Source: an uncultured Lachnospiraceae bacterium (lineage in GTDB: Bacteria > Bacillota > Clostridia > Lachnospirales > Lachnospiraceae). Taken from it: a stretch of 17,362 nucleotides of DNA. Below are positions 8,130 to 14,909 of the stretch, one piece after another. Positions within the stretch are counted from its first letter, which is position 1; every line of letters begins with the position of its first letter. The translations under genes and the position numbers were made by a program. The notes under the pieces were generated by a model, which did not search any database, was not told the origin of the DNA, and worked only from the letters and a program-made list of their open reading frames with translations. The stretch is taken from contig USSP01000007.1 in the NCBI GenBank assembly GCA_900557385.1, forward strand, positions 1 through 17,362, in the 5' to 3' direction.

Positions 8130-9212
8130 CTACTGCAGCAGCCTTGCAAATTCTTCTGCCAGTCTTCCGGCACCTCTGCCATCCACGATACCACGCATAT
8201 AAGCAGATGCACCCTGCCGCAAGCGGAAATCTCTGCTATAGGTTTTCAGCTGGTCTACGATAGCGTGCAGTACGCTCTTTTCCGCTCCAGAAGTTTCCGA
8301 TTTGTACAGGATTCCTCCCGCACAGGGAATGGCACCGATCCGATCCAGTTCTTCCGCTCCCTGCCGTTGATTTTCTGCGAAATAAAAGCTGACCGCCGGT
8401 ACCCCTATGGCACAGATCTCATAAATGGTGCTGCCGGTAGCGGATACCGCCAGATCACAACTGCTGATTAGTCCTGCCATATCCGTCACATTGGCATGAA
8501 GCTGCAGTTTGTCCTCTCCCACGATTTCTGCATACTTTTTGAGAGGCTCATAGCTTTTGCTAAAAGGTCCGCAAAGTACATGGAGCGTCATATCCGAAGG
8601 CAATGCCGAATCCATCACCAGTGCATGCACCAGTTTATCTGCGATCCGCAGGGGATCACTGCCGCCTGTGGAAATCAGGATGTCCTTTACTCTGGGGCGT
8701 ACCTCATAGTCTTTCGCCGCCTCTGCAAACATGGGTCGCAGCGGGGTATAGGCACTTCCCAGGAAAAGTCTGGTGTTCTGCTTCCGGTAAAGTTCAGTAT
8801 AAGGAAGGTGGATGGCATAATGGTTATAATTCACCACCGCCTGTACCGGCCATGGCTGCTCTCCCATGTCATCCATCACAATCACCGGCAACAGCTTACT
8901 TAAAGTTTCCAGATAGGTGGCAGACACCTGATAGCTGTCCACCAGTAAGGCATGGGATTCCGTCTCCGGTGTATGCTGAAAACAAGCTGTCAGCTGGGGC
9001 AGTTCCTCTTCCATCCGGGTATAATCTGTGTTGAGGATCCAGGTACGGTATCCTCTTTGCTCTACCAGATCCTGGCAGGTATCCTCTGCCATGATGAACT
9101 CCAACTCCATATTCTGTTCTTTGCAGGCATCTGCAATGGTCAGGCAGCGCATGAGGTGTCCCATGGCAACCTTTGCATTGGCATCCACCCGGATATAAAG
9201 CTTTTGGATCAT
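8130..9212 (-). CDS. pseG: UDP-2,4-diacetamido-2,4,6-trideoxy-beta-L-altropyranose hydrolase
   Basis: PseG removes UDP from the diacetamido-trideoxy-altrose precursor so that PseI can condense the free sugar with PEP. The frame is open upstream to 9293 inside the previous gene, but the ATG at 9212 starts the conserved block (LYIRVDANAKVAMGHLMRC) and has GAGGACAAA directly before it, so I use it: 360 residues, normal for the family. The catalytic histidine is in GHLMRC (H19). The fold is GT-B like MurG: a second domain opens with ILISTGGSDP and carries a UDP-binding segment, SATGSTIYEICAIGVPAV. The gene begins 7 bases after the acetyltransferase stop. In some bacteria PseG and PseH are fused; here they are separate genes. 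Confidence 0.9.
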   Translation of the reverse strand: MIQKLYIRVDANAKVAMGHLMRCLTIADACKEQNMELEFIMAEDTCQDLVEQRGYRTWILNTDYTRMEEELPQLTACFQHTPETESHALLVDSYQVSATYLETLSKLLPVIVMDDMGEQPWPVQAVVNYNHYAIHLPYTELYRKQNTRLFLGSAYTPLRPMFAEAAKDYEVRPRVKDILISTGGSDPLRIADKLVHALVMDSALPSDMTLHVLCGPFSKSYEPLKKYAEIVGEDKLQLHANVTDMAGLISSCDLAVSATGSTIYEICAIGVPAVSFYFAENQRQGAEELDRIGAIPCAGGILYKSETSGAEKSVLHAIVDQLKTYSRDFRLRQGASAYMRGIVDGRGAGRLAEEFARLLQ

Positions 9213-9219
9213 TTTGTCC

Positions 9220-9684
9220 TCATTTCTCCAGTTTTTTCCGGTATTCCACATACCGGTCATTGCGCAGGAACTCTTCATACCCTGCTTTTTCAAAGGCTTT
9301 TTGGGAAGGAAGGTTGTCCAGCTTTACCTGTCCTGCCAGTGCCACAATTCCGGTCATTCCCAGCTTCGGTGTGCAGACCAGCCGTAATAGCTTTGTCCCA
9401 ATTCCCCGGCCTCTTACGTTTCCATCCACGCTATAAGAAATCAGTCCCACCTGGGGTGCATCCTTAATTCGTTCCACCCGGATCACTCCCACAGGAGTAT
9501 CCTGTTCCATCCCAATATAGATACAGCAATCCGGATTCTGCAATCTCCCTTGAAACCATGCCACATGATTATCGTAAGGAATGGGTTCGGTGGAAAAAGC
9601 ATTGGCACGCACGGTAGGATCATTGGTCCATTGGAAAAGCAGATCCACATCTTCCGGCACTGCAGGTCTTAAAATTATCTCCAT
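9220..9684 (-). CDS. pseH: GNAT acetyltransferase in the PseH position
   Basis: The 154-residue protein is a GNAT N-acetyltransferase: LRPAVPEDVDLLFQWTNDP at the N-terminus, the acetyl-CoA pyrophosphate loop RGRGIG (91-96), and NLPSQKAFEKAGYE near the end. PseH acetylates the 4-amino group of UDP-4-amino-4,6-dideoxy-N-acetyl-altrosamine before PseG acts. Its place between pseI and pseG, with no spacer to pseI (TAGATG) and a GAGGAAGCC site inside the pseI end, makes this the natural role. However, GNAT sequence alone does not fix the substrate. Because wecE is also in the locus and no WecD is visible, acetylation of dTDP-Fuc4N is a second possibility. Confidence 0.82.
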   Translation of the reverse strand: MEIILRPAVPEDVDLLFQWTNDPTVRANAFSTEPIPYDNHVAWFQGRLQNPDCCIYIGMEQDTPVGVIRVERIKDAPQVGLISYSVDGNVRGRGIGTKLLRLVCTPKLGMTGIVALAGQVKLDNLPSQKAFEKAGYEEFLRNDRYVEYRKKLEK

Positions 9685-10740
9685 CTAGGCTTCCTCAATG
9701 ATGTCCCAGCTTAAAGGGGTTCCAAAGGCAATATCACATTTCGCTGTTCTTCCCAGCACTTCTTCGTAATACTTGGGTTTCAGTCCGTTACTGGGACGAA
9801 TGACACGGATATTTTCCGGGGTCAGCTTCTCCCCTGCCTTGATATCTTTCACAACAAAAATGGAACGGCGAAATGCCATATTTCCCAGTTCCGACTGTTC
9901 CGGTCCGTAAACCGGCTGTCCCGCAGCCTTCTCCACCAGACGGATATCCCGCACCATGGCAGCGTATTCCGCAGGCTCCATGGAAAAGGTGCTGTCGGGA
10001 TTTTTCAGCTTCCGATCCAGACAGAAGTGTTTTTCAATAATATTGGCACCCATCGCCACGGCAGTCACAGCTCCCAAAGCGCCCAAGGAGTGATCCGATA
10101 AGCCCACGGGCACCTGAAATCTTTTATGCATATCTGTCATGACAGAAAGCTTCATTTCATCGGTGATGGCAGGATAAGCACTGGAGCATTTCAGTAGAGC
10201 CAGCTGATCATTGCCGGTACTGCGTACCGCTGCCACCGCCTCCTCTACTTCTTCCAGGCTTCCCATTCCGGTTGACATAATGATGGGTTTTCCCTTGGAT
10301 GCCACATATTTAATCAGGGGAATGTCCACCAGTTCAAAGGATGCGATCTTGTAGAATTCCATGCCGATTCCTTCCAGAAAATCCACAGAAGAATTATCAA
10401 AGGGAGTGGAAAAGAAATCCAGTCCCAGCTTTTCCGCCTCTTCCTTCAATTCTGCCTGCCACTCCCAGGGGGTATACGCCTTCTGATACAGACTGTAAAG
10501 ATTCTCACCCTTCCAGGTTCCGTCGGTAATGGCAAAATATTGGTTATGGCAATCAATGGTGAGGGTATCGGCGGTGTAGGTCTGGATTTTAATACAGTCC
10601 GCACCGGATTCCTTCGCTGCATGGATGATTTCCAGCGCATGCTGCTTGCTTCCTGCATGATTGGCAGACATTTCTGCAATCATATAGGTAGGATGCCCCT
10701 CTCCAATCATTCGGTTTTTAATTTTAATGGCACTGCTCAT
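9685..10740 (-). CDS. pseI: Pseudaminic acid synthase
   Basis: PseI condenses 2,4-diacetamido-2,4,6-trideoxy-L-altrose with phosphoenolpyruvate to give pseudaminic acid. The 351-residue protein has the NeuB-type TIM barrel with YMIAEMSANHAG (19-30), CIKIQTYTADT, FFSTPFDNSSVDFLE, YKIASFE, STGMGSLEE, KCSSAYPA, VGLSDHSLG and IIEKHFCLD. A C-terminal SAF (antifreeze-like) domain begins around RRSIFVVKDIKAGEKLT. The SANH form of the first motif is typical of PseI rather than NeuB. The start ATG at 10740 has AGGAGGG five bases upstream, all inside the 3' end of pseF, which it overlaps by 17 bases. Specificity for Pse rather than sialic or legionaminic acid rests mainly on the neighbouring pseB, pseC and pseG. 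Confidence 0.93.
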   Translation of the reverse strand: MSSAIKIKNRMIGEGHPTYMIAEMSANHAGSKQHALEIIHAAKESGADCIKIQTYTADTLTIDCHNQYFAITDGTWKGENLYSLYQKAYTPWEWQAELKEEAEKLGLDFFSTPFDNSSVDFLEGIGMEFYKIASFELVDIPLIKYVASKGKPIIMSTGMGSLEEVEEAVAAVRSTGNDQLALLKCSSAYPAITDEMKLSVMTDMHKRFQVPVGLSDHSLGALGAVTAVAMGANIIEKHFCLDRKLKNPDSTFSMEPAEYAAMVRDIRLVEKAAGQPVYGPEQSELGNMAFRRSIFVVKDIKAGEKLTPENIRVIRPSNGLKPKYYEEVLGRTAKCDIAFGTPLSWDIIEEA

Positions 10741-11431
10741 GCATTCCCTCCTGCATCAGTCGATATTTCAATTCCGCGATTTTCCAATCTTCCATCGTAT
10801 CGATGTCCTGTACCTCCGACTCCGGCAGTTCGATGGAAACCATTTTTTTCATAAAAATCTGGTGCTGTTCCCGAAAACTCTCCACCTTCAGGCAATAAAA
10901 CTGTCCGCAGTCATGATACATCGGCTCCAGATCCTGGCTTCGTGCGGTGCGGTTCTCGGGCCATTTCATTACGGTGTAACCATTTTCTACCACGAATCCC
11001 CGTTGGGGCGGATAAGAAAACCGTACCACCGGCGAAACGGTGTCCGCTCCGGTTTCCTGCAATTTACCCATGGCATTTTGCAGTTTGGCTGCTGTCACGA
11101 AAGGGGCTGTAGGATAAATGCAGCACACCGCATCAAAATTTCTGCCCCGCTTTTCGTATTCTCCCAATACCTCCTCCAGTACCTGGGCGGTGGTGGCGTA
11201 ATCGTTGGAGGTCTGTTCGCTACGCAGGAAAGGGACTTTCGCTCCTGCCCCAAGGGCGATCCGACGGATTTCCTCACTGTCTGTGGAAACCATAACTTCC
11301 TCAAAACAGCCACTTTCCAGTGCTGCCTGGATGGAATAGCACAGAATGGGCTTTCCACAAAATTCTTTGATATTCTTTTTCGGAATACGTTTACTGCCTC
11401 CCCGGGCAGTGATAACTGCAAGACTACTCAT
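10724..11431 (-). CDS. pseF: Pseudaminic acid cytidylyltransferase
   Basis: PseF activates pseudaminic acid with CTP to CMP-Pse, the transfer donor. The protein is of NeuA/PseF type with the nucleotide-binding signature ARGGSKRIPKKN (9-20), STDSEEIRRIA, a central YPTAPF segment and PMYHDCGQFY. I use the ATG at 11431 (235 residues) because it has GAGGAAAAGC before it and shares ATGAGTAG with the stop of the upstream glycosyltransferase; an ATG four codons earlier has a weaker site. Length fits the family. The cytosine-nucleotide fold is certain, and the choice of Pse over other nonulosonic acids follows from the gene set. Confidence 0.9.
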   Translation of the reverse strand: MSSLAVITARGGSKRIPKKNIKEFCGKPILCYSIQAALESGCFEEVMVSTDSEEIRRIALGAGAKVPFLRSEQTSNDYATTAQVLEEVLGEYEKRGRNFDAVCCIYPTAPFVTAAKLQNAMGKLQETGADTVSPVVRFSYPPQRGFVVENGYTVMKWPENRTARSQDLEPMYHDCGQFYCLKVESFREQHQIFMKKMVSIELPESEVQDIDTMEDWKIAELKYRLMQEGMHEQCH

Positions 11432-12386
11432 GCTTTTCCTCATAGGTGCGCTCGCTGATAATATAGCGTGGACGCGCCTTTACCTCCAGATAAATCTTTC
11501 CGATATATTCTCCCAGTACTCCCAGACAGATCAGCTGGATGCCGCCCATAAAGCAGACGATACATACGGTACTGGTCCACCCCACTACCGTGTGTCCGGT
11601 AAGAGCCCGGATGACAGCCCAGATCACACCGATAAAGCTAATCAGGGATACGCTAATTCCCATCCCGGTAATCATGCGGATGGGCTTGATACTTAAGCTG
11701 GTAATGCCGTCAAAGGCGAGCGCCAGCATTTTGGGTAACGGATAGTGGGATTCGCCCGCCATCCGTTCGTGGCGTTCATAGTAAACACAGGTGCTCTTAA
11801 AGCCCACTAACGGAAACATGCCCCTCAGGAACAGATTGACCTCCTTGAAATTGGCAAATTCCTGCAGCACTCTGGCGGACACCAGGCGGTAATCTGCGTG
11901 ATTGTAGACAGATTCCACGCCCATCCAGTTCATCAGTTTATAAAAAGCTTGTGCTGTAAATCGTTTGAAAAAGGAATCCGTAATACGTTTGCTGCGTACC
12001 CCATACACAATTTCCGCACCATCATGATAGGCATCCACCATGGCCTCCATGGCAGTAATATCATCCTGTCCGTCACAGTCGATGGAAATCGTAATATCTG
12101 ACAGATCTCTGGCTTCCATCAAGCCTGCCAGCACCGCATTCTGATGCCCGCGATTCCGGCTCTGGCTGATTCCTTCGAAATGTTCATCTTGTTTGGAAAG
12201 TTGGGTAATAATTTCCCAGGTACGGTCTTTACTTCCATCGTTTACAAATAATATCCGGCTGTCCGGACTGATTTTCTCTTTTCGGATCAAGTCAGTCAGT
12301 TCTTCCAAAAACAGCTTTGATGTAATGGGCAATACCTGCTCCTCGTTATAGCAGGGGATGACCACATAAAGTTTCGGCTGTTCCAT
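11424..12386 (-). CDS. Polyprenyl-phosphate glycosyltransferase, GT2, GtrB/DPM1-like, inside the pse cluster
   Basis: The 320-residue protein has a GT-A domain starting LYVVIPCYNEE (6-16), FVNDGSKDRTW (47-57), NRGHQNAVLAGL and a DxD-type motif SIDCDGQDD (D103, D105), followed by two TM helices (about 236-260 and 270-292) with the closing LGVLGEYIGKIY. This is the GtrB/DPM1 pattern for enzymes that load sugars on undecaprenyl phosphate. The most common form of the motif is DADLQD; here it is DCDGQD. It sits between pseC and pseF, 12 bases after pseC and overlapping pseF by 8, so it is made together with the Pse enzymes. CMP-sugars are not the usual donors for this family, so the substrate is more likely a UDP- or dTDP-sugar; the placement leaves a Pse role open. 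Confidence 0.88.
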   Translation of the reverse strand: MEQPKLYVVIPCYNEEQVLPITSKLFLEELTDLIRKEKISPDSRILFVNDGSKDRTWEIITQLSKQDEHFEGISQSRNRGHQNAVLAGLMEARDLSDITISIDCDGQDDITAMEAMVDAYHDGAEIVYGVRSKRITDSFFKRFTAQAFYKLMNWMGVESVYNHADYRLVSARVLQEFANFKEVNLFLRGMFPLVGFKSTCVYYERHERMAGESHYPLPKMLALAFDGITSLSIKPIRMITGMGISVSLISFIGVIWAVIRALTGHTVVGWTSTVCIVCFMGGIQLICLGVLGEYIGKIYLEVKARPRYIISERTYEEKHE

Positions 12387-12398
12387 GTCTTTTCCCTT

Positions 12399-13592
12399 TT
12401 ACTTTCTGTAATAGCCTACAATCTTCTGTACTGCAGTGATGACATCCTCCACATCCTGATCCGTCATGGCATAGTACAGAGGCAGGCTCATCATCTCGTT
12501 ATAGAGCTTCTCCGCCTTAGGGCACAGTCCCTTAGGGTAGCCCATTTGCTGATAGAAGGGCTGGAGATAAATGGGAATATAATGGACATTGCACATAATA
12601 TTCTCTGCTGCCATGGCATCAAAGAATCCTCGTCTGTCAATGCTCAGCTTTTCCGGTTTGATCCGCAGGATATAGAGATGGCGGGGGGGATCAGAACTTT
12701 CCAGTTCCTGTTGTACCGTCAGCTCCGGTATTTGGGAAAAGGCTTCATTGTACCGCGCCACGATCTCTTTTCTCCGTTTACGGAACATGGGTAATTTGTC
12801 CAACTGACTGAGCAGAAGAGCCGCCTGCATATCGGTCATGCGGTAGTTATAGCCCAGATCAATCATCTGATAATACCAGCCCCCCTCAGACTCCTTGGTC
12901 ATCTGTGCTGGGTCTCTGGTCATTCCATGGGAACGGTATAATAATAATTTCCGGTAATATTCTTCATTATCGGTGAGGATGGCTCCACCTTCTCCGGCCG
13001 TCACGGTTTTCACCGGGTGGAAGCTGAAGGTGGTCATATCTGCCACAGAACCTACCGGGCGTCCCTTATAAAGAGTTCCGATGGAATGGGCAGCATCCTC
13101 AATGACTACTACATTCTGTTTGTGACAGGTTTCCATAATGGTGTCCAAATCCACAACCTGCCCGGTATAATCCACTGCCACTACAGCTTTTGTCCTGGAG
13201 GTCAGTGCTTTTTCAATTTCTTTCGGGTCGATATTGTAGGTTTCTTCATCGATATCTGCAAAAACAGGCTTGGCACCACAATACAGGGCACAGTTAGCTG
13301 ATGCCAGAAAGGTAATGGGGGTGGTGACCACTTCATCCCCTGCCGATACCCCTGCTGCCATGCAGGCGATATGTAAGGCTGCTGTATCATTGCTGCACAC
13401 TACCGCATATTTCGCACCGGTGAGATCACAGAGTCTTTGCTCCAGTTCCGTGATCTTGGGACCGCAGGTGAGATAATCACTGTGAAGCACATCCACCACT
13501 GCCTGCACATCCTTTTCATCCAGATACTGATGTCCGTAGTATAATTTCGTTTCTCTTACAGGTTTTCCGCCTGCGTATGCCGGTTTTTCCAT
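12399..13592 (-). CDS. pseC: UDP-4-amino-4,6-dideoxy-N-acetyl-beta-L-altrosamine transaminase
   Basis: PseC aminates the 4-keto sugar made by PseB, using PLP and glutamate. It is a DegT/DnrJ/EryC1/StrS enzyme with the PseC block YLDEKDVQAVVDVLHSDYLTCGP (23-45), PITFLASAN, VDYTGQ, IEDAAHSIG with D166, and the PLP lysine K195 in FHPVKTVTAGEGG; RMTDMQAAL and VHYIPIYLQPFY follow. I choose the ATG at 13592 (397 residues) since GAGGGAAAAT lies just before it and the product then begins MEKPAYAGG; an in-frame ATG at 13604 is also possible. It is the first gene of the tightly packed downstream block and is separated from pseB by 276 bases holding a repeat element and hairpins. Confidence 0.92.
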   Translation of the reverse strand: MEKPAYAGGKPVRETKLYYGHQYLDEKDVQAVVDVLHSDYLTCGPKITELEQRLCDLTGAKYAVVCSNDTAALHIACMAAGVSAGDEVVTTPITFLASANCALYCGAKPVFADIDEETYNIDPKEIEKALTSRTKAVVAVDYTGQVVDLDTIMETCHKQNVVVIEDAAHSIGTLYKGRPVGSVADMTTFSFHPVKTVTAGEGGAILTDNEEYYRKLLLYRSHGMTRDPAQMTKESEGGWYYQMIDLGYNYRMTDMQAALLLSQLDKLPMFRKRRKEIVARYNEAFSQIPELTVQQELESSDPPRHLYILRIKPEKLSIDRRGFFDAMAAENIMCNVHYIPIYLQPFYQQMGYPKGLCPKAEKLYNEMMSLPLYYAMTDQDVEDVITAVQKIVGYYRK

Positions 13593-13616
13593 ATTTTCCC
13601 TCATTTCCTGTCAAAA

Positions 13617-13652
13617 TTGTTTTCACTGCAAAATCTCTAACAGTGGAAACAA
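13617..13652 (-). promoter_or_regulatory. Hairpin in the presumed pseC leader, proximal
   Basis: The arms 13617-13628 (TTGTTTTCACTG) and 13641-13652 (CAGTGGAAACAA) pair in 11 of 12 positions around a 12-base loop; the remaining position is a G-T pair. On the minus strand the stem is followed by TTTTG. It ends about 25 bases before the pseC start. It could be a weak terminator or attenuator stem; the U tract is short. Confidence 0.55.
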
Positions 13653-13655
13653 AAG

Positions 13656-13703
13656 TTGTCAAGGAAACGGAAATGCAAGCCTGGTGCACCCGTTCCTTGA
13701 CAA
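13656..13703 (-). promoter_or_regulatory. Hairpin in the presumed pseC leader, distal (terminator-like)
   Basis: The arms TTGTCAAGGAA (13656-13666) and TTCCTTGACAA (13693-13703) are perfectly complementary over 11 bases, and CGG/CCG extends the stem past a one-base bulge. On the minus strand the stem is followed by CTTTTGTTT, an imperfect U-rich run. This may end pseB transcription partly, or act in the pseC leader. AAAATTGT overlapping its first arm could pair instead with ACAATTTT overlapping the next hairpin. Confidence 0.55.
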
Positions 13704-13720
13704 TTTTTAACAATTCTTGA

Positions 13721-13749
13721 TTTATAACTATTCAGAACCCCCTTCGCAA
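13721..13749 (-). promoter_or_regulatory. Candidate promoter for pseC at the edge of the repeat element
   Basis: On the minus strand TTGCGA (13749-13744) and TATAAA (13726-13721) are 17 bases apart, matching the sigma-A consensus in 4 and 5 of 6 positions. The -35 lies inside the MITE-like element and the -10 straddles its left end. It is directed towards pseC, 129 bases away. This is a match by eye only. Confidence 0.45.
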
Positions 13750-13865
13750 AATCGCTGTTACACAGCTTTCCTTTTGCTCATGTGGTTACTTCGCCATATA
13801 AAGTTGCCTCTTTGTTTAAATGCAAGCATTTACAAAAGGCAACTTTGCATGGCTCTGAATAGTTA
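13725..13865. mobile_element. MITE-like element with terminal inverted repeats
   Basis: The 141-bp segment is bounded by 15-bp terminal inverted repeats, TAACTATTCAGAACC at 13725-13739 and its complement form GGCTCTGAATAGTTA at 13851-13865, matching at 14 of 15 positions. It contains no open frame that could be a transposase. The right end lies 3 bases from the pseB stop. The outermost TA on each side could be a duplicated TA target as seen with Tc1/mariner and IS630 relatives, or simply part of the repeat. An internal long hairpin occupies the right half. A palindromic intergenic repeat without mobility is the alternative. Confidence 0.6.
13794..13852. repeat. Long internal hairpin of the repeat element
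   Basis: The arms 13794-13809 and 13837-13852 pair in 14 of 16 positions, including a perfect core AAAGTTGCCT/AGGCAACTTT. The stem continues inside with TTTGT/ACAAA and AAATGC/GCATTT around a two-base loop and a TT bulge, so nearly all 59 bases fold. On the minus strand it lies just after pseB and could stop or stabilise the transcript, but no U tract follows. Confidence 0.75.
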
Positions 13866-13868
13866 CAC

Positions 13869-14873
13869 TTATTCGTGAATCACATCTGTCTTCAACAGAC
13901 GTCTTAAGTCTTCCACGCTCAGCCATTCGCTGTTATTTCCTGAGCTGTAATAGAAGCCTTCCTCTACCTTCTTTCCGGTAGGTTCCGGTCTGCGGCTGGT
14001 GCTCCACACCATCTGCGGATAGATGATGTAATGCTTGTCATACTCGTAGGTTGTAAAGGAATCCTCGGTGGTTACCATTACCTCGTGGAGCTTCTCACCG
14101 GGGCGGATTCCCACTTCTTTCTTCACACATCCGGGAAGCATTGCCTCTGCCAGATCCGTAATCTTGAAGGAAGGGATTTTACTGATAAAGGTTTCTCCGC
14201 CTTTTGCCTCTTCCAGAGCTTTGATTACCAACTCTACACCCTGTTCCAGGCTGATCCAGAAACGGGTCATGCGGAAATCCGTAATGGGAAGTTCTGTCTT
14301 TCCCTGCTCGATCAGAGATTCAAAGAAGGGAATCACAGAGCCACGGCTGCCTGCCACGTTGCCGTAACGCACGATGGAGAAGCAGGTGTCCTTTGCTCCC
14401 ACGTAGGCATTGGCTGCGATAAACAGCTTGTCGGATACCAGCTTGGTTCCGCCATAGAGGTTTACCGGGTTAACCGCCTTATCGGTGGACAGGGCTACTA
14501 CCTTTTTCACTCCGGTTTTCAGTGCTGCATCAATGACATTCTGTGCACCGTGGATATTGGTTTTAATTGCTTCATCCGGGTTATATTCACAGGCAGGTAC
14601 CTGTTTCAGAGCTGCTGCGTGGATGACATAATCCACGTTTTCAAAAGCACGCTCCATACGGTCACGATCCCTTACATCACCGATGAAGAAACGAAGCTTG
14701 TGATCCGGGTCATATTTCCGGAAATCGTTCTCCATATTAAACTGTTTAAACTCGTCACGAGAATAGATAATGATTTTCTTCGGATTATAATGCTCCAAAG
14801 CGTAACGGGTGAAACATTTACCGAAAGAACCGGTTCCTCCGGTGATTAAGATTGTCTTGTCATCTAAGATCAT
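13869..14873 (-). CDS. pseB: UDP-N-acetylglucosamine 4,6-dehydratase (5-inverting)
   Basis: PseB starts pseudaminic acid synthesis by converting UDP-GlcNAc to UDP-2-acetamido-2,6-dideoxy-beta-L-arabino-hexos-4-ulose in the cytoplasm. The 334-residue short-chain dehydrogenase has the NADP loop TGGTGSFG (11-18), IIIYSRDEFKQ, FFIGDVRD, HAAALKQVPACEYNP (85-99), the catalytic STDKAVNPVNLYGGTK with D131, K132, Y140 and K144, and the PseB-typical RYGNVAGSRGSVIPFF and TRFWISLEQGV. The spacing equals that of H. pylori FlaA1, and length is usual. CEYNP replaces the more common AEYNP. The start at 14873 lies 36 bases after the upstream gene; its ribosome site (AAAGG) is rather distant. The gene is separated from pseC by the repeat element. 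Confidence 0.94.
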   Translation of the reverse strand: MILDDKTILITGGTGSFGKCFTRYALEHYNPKKIIIYSRDEFKQFNMENDFRKYDPDHKLRFFIGDVRDRDRMERAFENVDYVIHAAALKQVPACEYNPDEAIKTNIHGAQNVIDAALKTGVKKVVALSTDKAVNPVNLYGGTKLVSDKLFIAANAYVGAKDTCFSIVRYGNVAGSRGSVIPFFESLIEQGKTELPITDFRMTRFWISLEQGVELVIKALEEAKGGETFISKIPSFKITDLAEAMLPGCVKKEVGIRPGEKLHEVMVTTEDSFTTYEYDKHYIIYPQMVWSTSRRPEPTGKKVEEGFYYSSGNNSEWLSVEDLRRLLKTDVIHE

Positions 14874-14909
14874 GAATTGGTACCATACCTTTCTTGGTTT
14901 ATTTTCGGA

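Noticed and set aside
9220..9293. Longer N-terminus for pseG
   Set aside because: The extra 27 residues lie inside the acetyltransferase gene, and the ATG at 9212 has a good ribosome site right before the conserved PseG start.
10727..11458. A 243-codon open frame on the plus strand
   Set aside because: It lies entirely opposite pseF, has no convincing ribosome site and its translation shows no family motif; the minus-strand gene has all the expected catalytic motifs.
13516..13713. A 65-codon minus-strand frame across the pseB-pseC gap
   Set aside because: It overlaps the pseC start in another frame and crosses the hairpins; no ribosome site or recognisable product.
13605..13868. CRISPR-like or riboswitch interpretation of the repeats
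   Set aside because: The repeats are inverted pairs, not regularly spaced direct repeats, and I see no conserved riboswitch core.
14031..14849. A 272-codon open frame on the plus strand
   Set aside because: It is antisense to pseB, which is strongly supported; the plus-strand product is cysteine- and histidine-rich without known motifs, as expected for a shadow frame.
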